Below, one piece after another: positions 50,346 to 57,806 of a DNA stretch of 64,000 bases; the first letter of the stretch is position 1, and each line of letters opens with the position of its first letter. Source of the DNA: Actinomadura sp. 6K520 (GTDB taxonomy: Bacteria; Actinomycetota; Actinomycetes; Streptosporangiales; Streptosporangiaceae); NCBI RefSeq assembly GCF_004349245.1, contig NZ_SMLC01000002.1, positions 62,001-126,000 of the forward strand, given 5' to 3'. Position numbers and translations under genes: made by a program. The notes under the pieces were generated by a model. It was not told the DNA's origin and made no database searches. It saw only the letters and a program-made list of their open reading frames with translations.

Positions 50346-51451
50346 ACCGCCTCTCCCCTCGGCGGGGCGAGGAACCGGTCCAGCGCCTCGGCGTCGACGG
50401 GTTCGAGGACCTCGCCGGTGCGCCGTTCCAGGTAGCCGATCAGCTCGGCGCGGTCGACCACGTACGCCCCGCTCGGCGACGGCGCCACCGAGTCCAGGTA
50501 GCCGAGCACGTCGGTGAGCTCCACGCCCGGGGCGGCGCGCGGGGCCACCGGGTGGTGGGCGGGGGACGCCGACGCGCCGCGGCGCTTCCGCCGCCGCGCC
50601 GCCGCCCAGCGGCCGAGCGCCAGCCGGATGCCGAACAGCAGCAGCAGCGCGGCGAGCGCGTTGGCCCCGATCAGCCCCCAGGGGTAGGCGCTGAACGTCG
50701 TCTCGAACGGGACGGACCCGGCGTACCGCCCGCCGACCACGAACTGGCCGAAGGCCGCCGGCGGCAGCACCACCGGAATCCGGTACGTCGCGGTCCGGCC
50801 CGGCTGCAGGGTGCCGGTGCGCGGCGCGTCCAGCGGGCTGTCGGGGGTGTCCTCGGCGCCCCAGCCGACCACCAGCGGGGTGTTCTCGATGGGTTCGGCG
50901 CCCGAGTTGCGGATGCGGAGCACCAGGGTCCGCCGCGGCCTGCCGCCGAACAGCTCGGCGCGGTCCCCGCCGCCGACGACCTCCAGGCCGACCACGTCCG
51001 CGCGGACGGGCACGACGTCCCGGACGATCCGCTCGACGGGATGCCCCTCGACGGTGAACGGCGCCGTCGCGGTGGCGGCCGGGCCCGTCCCGCCCGGCAG
51101 GGTGGTGACACGGACGACGCAGGGGCACGCCGCGGGGGGCGCGCCGACGGTGAGGCCCGCCTCGAACGTCCCGGCGGGGGCGACCATCGCGGTGACGCCC
51201 CGCTCGGTGTCGCAGTCGGCCGAGCCGTGCACCGCGTTCGCCCCGCAGATCTGGACCTGCACGGTCGCGCCCGGCGTCCAGGAGCCGCCGCGGACCCGGG
51301 CGGTCGTGCCCGCGGCGGCGGCGCCGGGCTCGGCGCTCACCCCGGGCTCCGCCGCGCGGGCCGGGGCGGCGGCCGCCGCCGGCCGGGCGGACAGGGGCGG
51401 CTGGACGACCAGGGCGGCGGCCAGCAGGACGGTGATCGACCGGGCCCTCAC
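50342..51451 (-). CDS. neocarzinostatin-like surface protein with membrane helix and cytoplasmic tail
   Basis: 369 aa. Signal peptide, one Cys-paired neocarzinostatin-like domain (TTARVRGGSWTPGATVQVQI), a second beta domain (RRTLVLRIRNSGAEPIENTP), a membrane helix near residue 263-283 (GLIGANALAALLLLFGIRL), a basic stretch and an ~80-residue tail (VLGYLDSVAPSPSGAYVVD). It could carry a signal from outside to the inside. It overlaps the genes on both sides by four bases. Confidence 0.78.
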   Translation of the reverse strand: MRARSITVLLAAALVVQPPLSARPAAAAAPARAAEPGVSAEPGAAAAGTTARVRGGSWTPGATVQVQICGANAVHGSADCDTERGVTAMVAPAGTFEAGLTVGAPPAACPCVVRVTTLPGGTGPAATATAPFTVEGHPVERIVRDVVPVRADVVGLEVVGGGDRAELFGGRPRRTLVLRIRNSGAEPIENTPLVVGWGAEDTPDSPLDAPRTGTLQPGRTATYRIPVVLPPAAFGQFVVGGRYAGSVPFETTFSAYPWGLIGANALAALLLLFGIRLALGRWAAARRRKRRGASASPAHHPVAPRAAPGVELTDVLGYLDSVAPSPSGAYVVDRAELIGYLERRTGEVLEPVDAEALDRFLAPPRGEAV

Positions 51452-52482
51452 ATGAACACCCCCGTCTCACCGGAGGTCAGGCCCGCCCGCTCCCGCCAGC
51501 GGCGGATCAGCCGCGGCAGGACGGACCACAGCACGAACACGGTGCCCGCGAGGACGAGCAGCGCGGGCCAGGGCACCGCCGTGAACCGGGTCTGGGCCCG
51601 GACGTCGATGCCGCCGGCGGCGGTCAGCTCCACCCGGACGGTGACCCTGTCCAGGGCGGGAGGGCCGTTCCAGGGCAGCGTGATCTCGGTGCGCTCCCCG
51701 GGCAGGATCTCCGGGATGCGCCGGTCGGGCCACCGCTTCACCTCGCGGCCGAACACGCCGGTGGCCCGGACGCGGGCGGTCGGGGAGATCCGCTGGTTGC
51801 CGGTGTTGACGATGGTGTAGCGGACGGTCCCGCGCCCGCTCCGCACGAACGGCACGAGGGGTTCGGTGCGGGCGACGCCGAGGCCGTCGGCGCGCATGCC
51901 GGGCGTCAGCGGGCCGGTCACCCGCAGGTACACGCGGGCGCCGACGGCCCGCCGGATCCCGACGCGGGCGCCGCCGCTCCGCTGGACGCTCTCGACGGCC
52001 GTGTGCAGCGCGACGATGCCGCCGATGTGCTCGCCGGGCGTCGCGTCGGCGGGGATCTTCAGCGTGAAGGGGATCTCCCTGGCCTTCCCGCCGGGGATCT
52101 TCGGCGACGCGGCCCTGAGGGAGATCCAGGCGCCGACGCCCCGGGACGTCTCCTCGGCCGCGCGCAGGGCGAACCCGGCGTCGCGGGGGGTGTTGTAGGC
52201 GTCCGTCCCGTACACCTCGAAGGCGATGGGCGCCTCGGTCAGGTTGGTGATCCGGACGACGTCCCGGACGGTGGCGCCGGCGGGCGCCTCGAACGCGAAG
52301 AAGGGACGCGCGGCCGGGGCCGCGCTGCGGTTCGCGGGCCCCACCGACCAGGCGCCGTTCCCGGTGGCGGGGCCGGGCGCCGCCGGGGCCCGGGCAACCG
52401 CCGCCGCGGCGCCGGGCGCGGCCGCCGCGGCGGCCAGGCCCGCCGCCACCGCCGCGGCGGCGATCCGGAGCAGGGGACTCAT
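51448..52482 (-). CDS. DUF916-type (WxL-interacting, peptidoglycan-binding-like) membrane protein
   Basis: 344 aa. Signal peptide, two Ig-like beta domains of the DUF916/WxLIP type (FFAFEAPAGATVRDVVRITN; PFTLKIPADATPGEHIGGIV; RGTVRYTIVNTGNQRISP) and a C-terminal helix (ALLVLAGTVFVLWSVLPRL) with a basic tail. In Firmicutes these proteins pair with WxL-domain proteins on the cell wall. The adjacent upstream gene encodes a WxL-like protein, supporting the same partnership. Confidence 0.82.
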   Translation of the reverse strand: MSPLLRIAAAAVAAGLAAAAAAPGAAAAVARAPAAPGPATGNGAWSVGPANRSAAPAARPFFAFEAPAGATVRDVVRITNLTEAPIAFEVYGTDAYNTPRDAGFALRAAEETSRGVGAWISLRAASPKIPGGKAREIPFTLKIPADATPGEHIGGIVALHTAVESVQRSGGARVGIRRAVGARVYLRVTGPLTPGMRADGLGVARTEPLVPFVRSGRGTVRYTIVNTGNQRISPTARVRATGVFGREVKRWPDRRIPEILPGERTEITLPWNGPPALDRVTVRVELTAAGGIDVRAQTRFTAVPWPALLVLAGTVFVLWSVLPRLIRRWRERAGLTSGETGVFM

Positions 52483-52541
52483 CGATCACCTCGTGCGGCC
52501 GGGCGATGGTGCGCGCCGTCCGGCCGCGGGGCTCGGGGCGG

Positions 52542-53861
52542 TCAGGACAGCGTGAGGGTGAGGACGGCGGTGTAGCGCCCGGCGCCGGTCAGCGGGGGGA
52601 CGGTGAGGTCGAGGCCGGCGCCGGCGGCGAACGTCCCGCCGACGACCTGCCCGGTGCCGCCGGGCGCGGTGCACAGCGTCGCCGCGGTGGTGGTGTCGAG
52701 CGGTCCCGCGCTGCCGGGCGTGACGGCGCTGGCCCCGGGCGCGGCGGTGCACGCCGGCGTCCAGGAGAGGTTCCCGGCCGGGATCTTCGTGCCGGCGGGC
52801 GACGTGAAGTCGGTGAGCGTGCCGGTGAGCGACCAGCCGGTGGTGCCGCCGCGCGCGTCGATGACCTCGACCCGCTTGAGCGAGCCGGTGGCGGACTGCT
52901 CGGTGCCGTCCAGCGTGACGGGGCTGAGGTCGACCTCGCCCGCCTCGCGGGACATGGTGAGCGGCCCGCCGTTGACGGTGACGTTGATCTTCTGCTCGCC
53001 GCACCGGTCCGCGTCCTCGCCCTCGCACTCGCCGGTGGGCGGCGGCGTCTTCCCGGTGACGGTCAGCGCCACGCGCGTGCTCGCCTCACCCTGGGCGACC
53101 ACGATCGTGCGGGCGCCCGGCGCGGCGGACTCCGCGACGGTCGCCGATCCGGTCAGCTTCCCGGCGGCGTCGGCGGAGGCGGTGACGCCGGTCAGGTCGT
53201 CCGGCTCGCACGCGGCCCCGGCGGCGTCGCACAGTGTCACGTCCACGGCGCCCGGCCGCCAGCCCGCCCCGGTGAGGGTGACGGTGCCGCCCTGGACGAC
53301 GCTCGGGGGGCTGACCGACGCGCCCGGCCCGCCCTCGGTGACGTTGATCGTGGCGAGGTGCCCGGGGGTGCTCTTGGGCGTGCAGGTGATGGTGGCCTGC
53401 GCCCCGGCCTCGGCGACGACCGTCAGCCCGGCGGGGGCGATGCGCACCTCGCCGGCACCGGTGAGGGTGAGCTCGCCGGAGACCTTGCCGATCGGGAGTT
53501 CGCCGTACGCCGGGATCGCCCCGGTCCGTTTCGGCGCGCTGATCGGCACGGACCCGGACTGCGCGCCGGAGACGGTGAGCGTCCCGGACGTGGTCCAGGA
53601 GTCGACCGGCAGCGGCGCGACGCCGGGCAGGTCGGAGAAGTCGGCCTCGACGGTGACCGCGTCCCCGGTGGTGGCCGAGGCGGGTGCGGTGACCGTCACG
53701 GTCGCGTCGTAGTCGAACCCGGAGCCGAAGATCTGGCACCGGTAGGGGACCTGGCCCGTGGCGGCGTGCGCGGTGCCCGCCTGCATCGCGGGAGCCGCGA
53801 CGGCGCCCGCCGCGGTGATCACCGCGGCGGCTCCGCGCAGGGCCGTGCGTGTGCGTCTCAT
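52542..53861 (-). CDS. secreted WxL-domain surface protein
   Basis: 439 aa. GAGGAG precedes the ATG. Signal peptide; N-terminal beta domains, one of them neocarzinostatin-like (VTLTGAGWRPGAVDVTLCDA); then a C-terminal WxL domain (GWSLTGTLTDFTSPAG; LSWTPACTAAPGA; LDLTVPPLTGAGRYTAVLTL at the end). WxL domains bind peptidoglycan non-covalently. No sortase motif or membrane helix. It is the first gene of the operon running to the photolyase gene, under a composite GTTTC/GAAAC site, and divergent from the sortase gene. Confidence 0.85.
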   Translation of the reverse strand: MRRTRTALRGAAAVITAAGAVAAPAMQAGTAHAATGQVPYRCQIFGSGFDYDATVTVTAPASATTGDAVTVEADFSDLPGVAPLPVDSWTTSGTLTVSGAQSGSVPISAPKRTGAIPAYGELPIGKVSGELTLTGAGEVRIAPAGLTVVAEAGAQATITCTPKSTPGHLATINVTEGGPGASVSPPSVVQGGTVTLTGAGWRPGAVDVTLCDAAGAACEPDDLTGVTASADAAGKLTGSATVAESAAPGARTIVVAQGEASTRVALTVTGKTPPPTGECEGEDADRCGEQKINVTVNGGPLTMSREAGEVDLSPVTLDGTEQSATGSLKRVEVIDARGGTTGWSLTGTLTDFTSPAGTKIPAGNLSWTPACTAAPGASAVTPGSAGPLDTTTAATLCTAPGGTGQVVGGTFAAGAGLDLTVPPLTGAGRYTAVLTLTLS

Positions 53862-53901
53862 CTGCCGCTGCTCCTCAACTGCCGGCCGTTTGCGGAGCTT
53901 C

Positions 53902-53926
53902 GTTTCTCATCGGGAAACAAAGTTTC
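53902..53926. promoter_or_regulatory. composite IclR-type operator, GTTTC-N7-GAAAC-N3-GTTTC, in the WxL/sortase divergent region
   Basis: Three perfect half-sites at 53902, 53914 and 53922, followed by a further GAAAC at 53943. It lies 41-65 bases before the WxL gene start. The same arrangement occurs at 54732-54756 and, in mirror form, at 63191-63224. Confidence 0.75.
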
Positions 53927-53996
53927 GCAAGACGGACATAGCGAAACCGCTCCGGAGCGGAGCTGTCAAGGGGCGGGCGCGGGCGGCAACCGAATC

Positions 53997-54043
53997 GTTT
54001 CACTCAGGGGATCGCCGTTTCCCTACCGAAGGGTTACGGTTTC
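53997..54043 (+). promoter_or_regulatory. tandem GTTTC half-sites before the sortase gene
   Basis: GTTTC at 53997, 54017 and 54039, spaced 20 and 22 bases (about two helical turns), running up to the sortase ATG at 54049. They may be direct-repeat contacts of the same regulator as the palindromic sites. Confidence 0.5.
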
Positions 54044-54048
54044 CGACC

Positions 54049-54717
54049 ATGCGCACGGTGCTGCGGAGCCTGGCGGAGCTGTCGATGACGGCCGGCCTCG
54101 TCCTCGCGATGTTCGTCGGCTACCTGTCCTGGGGAACCGGCGAGTACACGCACCGGCAGCAGGGCGACCTGCACAGCGAGCTGGAACGGCGGTGGAACGC
54201 GGCCCAGACGCGCAGGCTCGCGGCGGCGGGGCCGCGGCGCGGGGGCGGGGCCGCCGTCCCCGTGCCCGCGGCCGGGCAGGCGTACGCGCTGATCCGCGTC
54301 CCGAAGTTCGGATCGTCCTACCGGTACGCGGTGGTGGAGGGCGTGGGCACGGCCGACCTGCGCAGGGGCCCCGGGCACTATCCGGGTACGGCCGGGCCGG
54401 GCCAGGTCGGCAACATGGCGATCGCCGGCCACCGCACCACCTACGGCGGGCCGTTCGAGCGCAACGGCGAGCTGGCCCGCGGGGACGAGATCCTCGTCGA
54501 CACCGCCGCGACGACCTTCGTCTACCGGGTGACGGGACGCGTCGTGGTGCGGCCTGGCCGCACCGACGTGACCGCGCCGGTGCCGGGCAGGCCGGGGCGC
54601 AGTCCCCGGAAGGCGATGCTCACGCTCACCACCTGCCATCCGAAGTTCTCCGCCGCCTACCGCCTCGTCGTCTTCGCCGAGCTGGCGGGACGCCGGGCAC
54701 GCACCCCGGCGGCCTGA
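54049..54717 (+). CDS. class E sortase
   Basis: 222 aa. N-terminal membrane helix (LSMTAGLVLAMFVGYLSW), then the sortase beta-barrel with the catalytic His in MAIAGHRTTYGGPF, the Cys in LTLTTCHPKFSA and the Arg in SAAYRLVVFA. Class E sortases anchor LAxTG proteins to peptidoglycan in high-G+C Gram-positives. None of the neighbouring surface proteins has an obvious sorting signal, so the partner is either elsewhere or has been lost. It is divergent from the WxL operon and shares its operator region. Confidence 0.88.
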   Translation: MRTVLRSLAELSMTAGLVLAMFVGYLSWGTGEYTHRQQGDLHSELERRWNAAQTRRLAAAGPRRGGGAAVPVPAAGQAYALIRVPKFGSSYRYAVVEGVGTADLRRGPGHYPGTAGPGQVGNMAIAGHRTTYGGPFERNGELARGDEILVDTAATTFVYRVTGRVVVRPGRTDVTAPVPGRPGRSPRKAMLTLTTCHPKFSAAYRLVVFAELAGRRARTPAA

Positions 54718-54731
54718 CCCGTCGTGTTACC

Positions 54732-54756
54732 GTTCCCCAGATTGAAACAGTGTTTC
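54732..54756. promoter_or_regulatory. composite IclR-type operator before the 54.8 kb membrane protein gene
   Basis: GTTCC-N7-GAAAC-N3-GTTTC, one mismatch from the three-half-site form at 53902. It ends 17 bases before the GTG start, and TACCGT (54728-54733) just before it may be the -10. Confidence 0.65.
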
Positions 54757-54773
54757 CATATGGGGAGGGTGCC

Positions 54774-55481
54774 GTGGGAGCGCACGCGCACGGCTGGTGG
54801 ATCCTGCTGCACCTGGTGCTCTTCGTCTTCTGGCTGGGCGGCGACCTCGGGGTGTTCTACTCCAGCCGGTTCGTCCTCAGGCCGGACCTGACCCCCGCCG
54901 CACGCGCCACCGCGCTCAGCGTGATGAGCGGGCTCGACCTCGGCCCGAAGATCTGCCTGGTGCTGTTCCTGCCGAGCGGCGTGACGCTCATGGCGCTGGA
55001 GCCGCACGGCGCGGAGCTGTTCGGCGTGCCCGTCTTCGGCCGGTGGCAGGTCGTGCTCGTGTGGCTGCTGGCCCTCGGCTGGCTGGCCGCCACGATCGCC
55101 GACCACCGCACGCACGGGCGCTTCCCGTGGGTGCGCCGCGCCGACTGGGCGGTCCGGATCGGGCTGATCGCCGCGCTCGCCGCCCTGTCCGCGTACACGC
55201 TGCTCGCCGACCGGCCGTTCGGCGTCACCACCGACCCGCGCTGGCTCGGCGGCAAGGTCGCGCTCTACACCGCCGCCATCGCCTGCGGGCTCGGCATCCG
55301 GCTCACCCTGCGCCCCTTCGGCCCCGCGTTCGGCGCGCTGATGGGCGGGGGCTCCACCCCGGAGGTCGAGCGCACGCTCAAGCGCGCCGTGGACGGGTGC
55401 CTGCCGTACGTGTTCGGCATCTGGGCGTCCGTCCTGGGCGCCGCCGTCCTGGGCGTGCTCAAGCCCGGCGCCAACCTGTGA
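54774..55481 (+). CDS. integral membrane protein, possible haem/CopD-like family
   Basis: 235 aa from GTG 54774 with GGGGAGGG before it. Begins with AHAHGWWILLHLVLFVFWLG and has about six hydrophobic helices with conserved His and Trp residues at the membrane faces (LHLVLFVFWLGGDLG; DPRWLGGKVALYTAAIACGL). This is reminiscent of small CopD/DUF2269-like proteins, but I cannot assign it. It is controlled by its own composite operator and is convergent with the IclR gene. Possibly a redox or transport partner of the oxidative operon. Confidence 0.7.
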   Translation: MGAHAHGWWILLHLVLFVFWLGGDLGVFYSSRFVLRPDLTPAARATALSVMSGLDLGPKICLVLFLPSGVTLMALEPHGAELFGVPVFGRWQVVLVWLLALGWLAATIADHRTHGRFPWVRRADWAVRIGLIAALAALSAYTLLADRPFGVTTDPRWLGGKVALYTAAIACGLGIRLTLRPFGPAFGALMGGGSTPEVERTLKRAVDGCLPYVFGIWASVLGAAVLGVLKPGANL

Positions 55482-55494
55482 CGTGGGCCCCGCC

Positions 55495-56319
55495 TCAGCC
55501 GCCGCCGTGGCCGAGCTTGCCGGACACCCGCGCCGCGGCCTCCAGCAGCGGCGGCGCGCACTCGGCCAGCCGGGGCCGGAACCGGGTCTGCGGGCCGGCC
55601 ACGCTCAGCGCCGCGATCACCCGGCCGTCGTGGTCGAAGACCGGCGCGGCGATCGAGGCGGTCCCCTCTTGGCGCTCGCCCTGGGAGGATGCGTAGCCGC
55701 GCTTGCGGATCGTGGCGAGCTCCCTGCGCAGGCGCTCCTCGTCCACGATCGTCCGGTCGGTCAGCGCCTCCAGCCCGTGCCGGCCGAGCAGCGCGCCGAC
55801 CTCGGCCTCGTCGAGGAAGGCCAGGATCGCCTTGGACGAGCTGCCGGCGTGCAGCGGGTACGGGATGCCGAGGCTGACCTCGACGCGGAGCTCGTGCGGC
55901 GGCACGACCTGGTCGACGTAGAGCCGGGTGTCGCCGCGGCGGATCGACAGGGTGGCGGTCTCCCCGAGCTGCTGGGCGAGGCGGCGCAGCTCGGGCGCCG
56001 CCAGCGCGCGCAGGTCCATCCTGGCGAGGTAGGCGCGGCCGAGCGCGATCGCGGCGTGCCCGAGCGCGTACCGGCGGGTCACCGGGTCGACGGCGATCAG
56101 GTCGCGGCTGCGCAGCGCGGTCAGGATGCGGTGCACGGCGGCCTTGGTGAGCCCCAGCTCGGTGGCGATCTCGGTCACCCCGAGGTCCGGCCGGCCGCTG
56201 CGGCCGAACAGCAGCAGGACGTCCATCGCGCGCTCGACGGCGGCGATCGACCGGCTCTGCCCCTCGCCCTCCTCGGCGGGGGACGCGGAGACGCTCCGGG
56301 AGGTCGCGCTACGCGACAC
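55495..56319 (-). CDS. IclR-family transcriptional regulator
   Basis: 274 aa from GTG 56319 with GGAAGGA before it. Winged helix (VTEIATELGLTKAAVHRILTAL, in two parts near residues 48-72) and the IclR effector domain (LHAGSSSKAILAFLDEAEV; GTASIAAPVFDHDGRVIAAL). IclR proteins bind palindromes and often need two or more half-sites. Its divergent region with the oxidative operon holds two GTTTC-N7-GAAAC-type sites, and further copies lie at the surface genes and the secreted hydrolase. It is therefore the best candidate for their common regulator. Confidence 0.92.
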   Translation of the reverse strand: MSRSATSRSVSASPAEEGEGQSRSIAAVERAMDVLLLFGRSGRPDLGVTEIATELGLTKAAVHRILTALRSRDLIAVDPVTRRYALGHAAIALGRAYLARMDLRALAAPELRRLAQQLGETATLSIRRGDTRLYVDQVVPPHELRVEVSLGIPYPLHAGSSSKAILAFLDEAEVGALLGRHGLEALTDRTIVDEERLRRELATIRKRGYASSQGERQEGTASIAAPVFDHDGRVIAALSVAGPQTRFRPRLAECAPPLLEAAARVSGKLGHGGG

Positions 56320-56367
56320 GGCGGTTCCTTCCGACGGGGTGGGGTCAGCCGCAGTCTAGGGCATCGC

Positions 56368-56384
56368 GTTTCCCTTGACGGAAC
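56368..56384. promoter_or_regulatory. IclR-type operator, GTTTC-N7-GGAAC, proximal to the IclR gene
   Basis: One mismatch from the consensus palindrome, about 50-65 bases upstream of the IclR start, suited to autoregulation. Confidence 0.65.
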
Positions 56385-56404
56385 ACTTGTCACCGCCCGG
56401 GGCG

Positions 56405-56434
56405 TTGACACCCGCTCCGCGGCCTCGTTACCGT
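56405..56434 (+). promoter_or_regulatory. promoter of the oxidative operon (TTGACA-N18-TACCGT)
   Basis: A perfect -35 TTGACA (56405-56410) and TACCGT -10 (56429-56434) precede the operator at 56447-56463. Predicted start near 56441. Confidence 0.7.
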
Positions 56435-56446
56435 GAGTGGGACGGT

Positions 56447-56463
56447 GTTTCCGTTAGCGAAAC
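56447..56463. promoter_or_regulatory. perfect IclR-type operator GTTTC-N7-GAAAC before the oxidative operon
   Basis: The palindrome lies just downstream of the predicted transcription start, where a bound repressor would block the promoter. The start codon of the first gene follows at 56479. Confidence 0.75.
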
Positions 56464-56478
56464 GAAGGGCGCGGTGCC

Positions 56479-57783
56479 GTGGCGGTCGACGCACAGACCT
56501 TCCGTTCGGTGCTCGGCCAGTGGCCGACCGGTGTCGCCGTGGTCACCACCACCTCCGGGGACGGATGGCACGGCATGACCGCGGGCTCGTTCTGCAGCGT
56601 CAGCCTCGACCCGCCCCTGGTGCTGGTCTGCCTGTCCCGGGACATCCACACGCACGCGCTCGTCGAACGCAGCGGCGTCTTCGCGGTCAGCTTCCTCGGC
56701 AAGGACCAGGCGGTCATCGGCCACCGGTTCGCCGGGCGCGGGACCGGCGACCGGTTCGCGCACGGCACCTGGACCCCGGCCCCCACCGGGGCGCCCGTGC
56801 TGGCGGAGGCGCTCGGCCGACTCGACTGCCGGGTGGTGTACGCGTATCCGGGCGGCGACCACACCATCTTCGTGGGCGAGGTGCTGACCGCCGAGACGCC
56901 GCGGCGCACCGCGCCGCTGCTGTTCCACTCCCGCGCCTGGGGGCAGCTGGCCGACCCGCTGCCGGACGAGGTGACGATCGCCGACACCGGGCTGGCCGCC
57001 GCGCTGCACCGCGGGCTCGCCGCCTCCGGCGGCGCGCCCGCCCGCGTCACCCGGGCCGGTGCCGCCCGGCTGCTGGAGTCGGTCCGCGCGGCCGGTGTCC
57101 GGGTCCGGACGCCGGTCCCGCCCGGCCCGCTGCCGGACAGCGCGCAACCGGACAGCGCGCAACCGGACGGCGCGCAACCGGACGGCGCGGCGCACGGCGC
57201 CCGGTGCCCGTCGTGGTCGGTCCTGGTCGAGGACGCGGCGTCCCTGACACGGGTCCCCCGCGACTCGCCGGTGACGGCCGAGATCGCGGACGGGCCGCAC
57301 GCGCCCCGCCTGATCGCGGCGGCCCGCACACGGGGCCTGGCCGTGGTGGGCCGGGTGAGCGACGTCTTCGCGCCCGGCCGCGAGGCCGCCGTGCTCGCCG
57401 CCGTCGACCGGCTGGCCGCCGCCGGGTGCGCCGAGATCGCGCTCGACGAGGGCGCCGAGGCCGCCTCGCCGCTGCTCGTCCGCAACGTGCTCCAGGAGGC
57501 GGTGGCGCGGGCCCGGCCGGTGCCGCTGCGGGTGCGGCTGCGCGAGGCGTACGGGCTCGGCCTGGCCAACGCGCTGACCGCGATGAAGAGCGGTGTACGG
57601 AGCTTCGACGTGACGCTCGGCGGCATCGACGGCGGCCTGTGCGCGGAGGACCTGCTGTTCCTGGCCGACCGGCTCGACGTCGCCACCCCGATCGACAGGG
57701 CCGCCCTGGTGGCCGCCGCCGCGGACCTGGAGGCGCTCTGGGGGTCGGCCCTACCCGGCCGCACCCACCGGGCCGCCTCCTGA
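56479..57783 (+). CDS. flavin reductase domain fused to a degenerate HMG-CoA-lyase-like (DRE-TIM) domain
   Basis: 434 aa from GTG 56479. Residues 1-165 are a flavin reductase (FMN/FAD-binding split barrel: VLGQWPTGVAVVTTTSGDGW; MTAGSFCSVSLDPPLVLVCL; ISFLGKDQ-type turn as VSFLGKDQ). A 15-bp repeat linker (PDSAQ/PDGAQ) follows near residue 219. Residues ~240-430 resemble HMG-CoA lyase, with AYGLGLANALTAMKSGVRSF and a TIM-barrel order, but the metal-binding HxH strand reads RVRLREAYG. The lyase is probably non-catalytic. It could supply reduced flavin to the next gene's product. I do not know of this fusion. Confidence 0.78.
   Translation: MAVDAQTFRSVLGQWPTGVAVVTTTSGDGWHGMTAGSFCSVSLDPPLVLVCLSRDIHTHALVERSGVFAVSFLGKDQAVIGHRFAGRGTGDRFAHGTWTPAPTGAPVLAEALGRLDCRVVYAYPGGDHTIFVGEVLTAETPRRTAPLLFHSRAWGQLADPLPDEVTIADTGLAAALHRGLAASGGAPARVTRAGAARLLESVRAAGVRVRTPVPPGPLPDSAQPDSAQPDGAQPDGAAHGARCPSWSVLVEDAASLTRVPRDSPVTAEIADGPHAPRLIAAARTRGLAVVGRVSDVFAPGREAAVLAAVDRLAAAGCAEIALDEGAEAASPLLVRNVLQEAVARARPVPLRVRLREAYGLGLANALTAMKSGVRSFDVTLGGIDGGLCAEDLLFLADRLDVATPIDRAALVAAAADLEALWGSALPGRTHRAAS
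57133..57190. repeat. 15-bp tandem repeat linker in the flavin reductase fusion gene
   Basis: Four units of CCGGACAGCGCGCAA type (the last two with one change, the fourth incomplete) encode PDSAQ-PDSAQ-PDGAQ-PDGA, a flexible hinge between the two domains. Confidence 0.85.
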
Positions 57784-57806
57784 CCAGTTCGAAGGGAATG
57801 CAGCCG

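Noticed and set aside
48612..50435. Long plus-strand open frame opposite the MFS-ABC gene
   Set aside because: Low-complexity shadow; the minus strand encodes membrane helices and an ABC-like fold.
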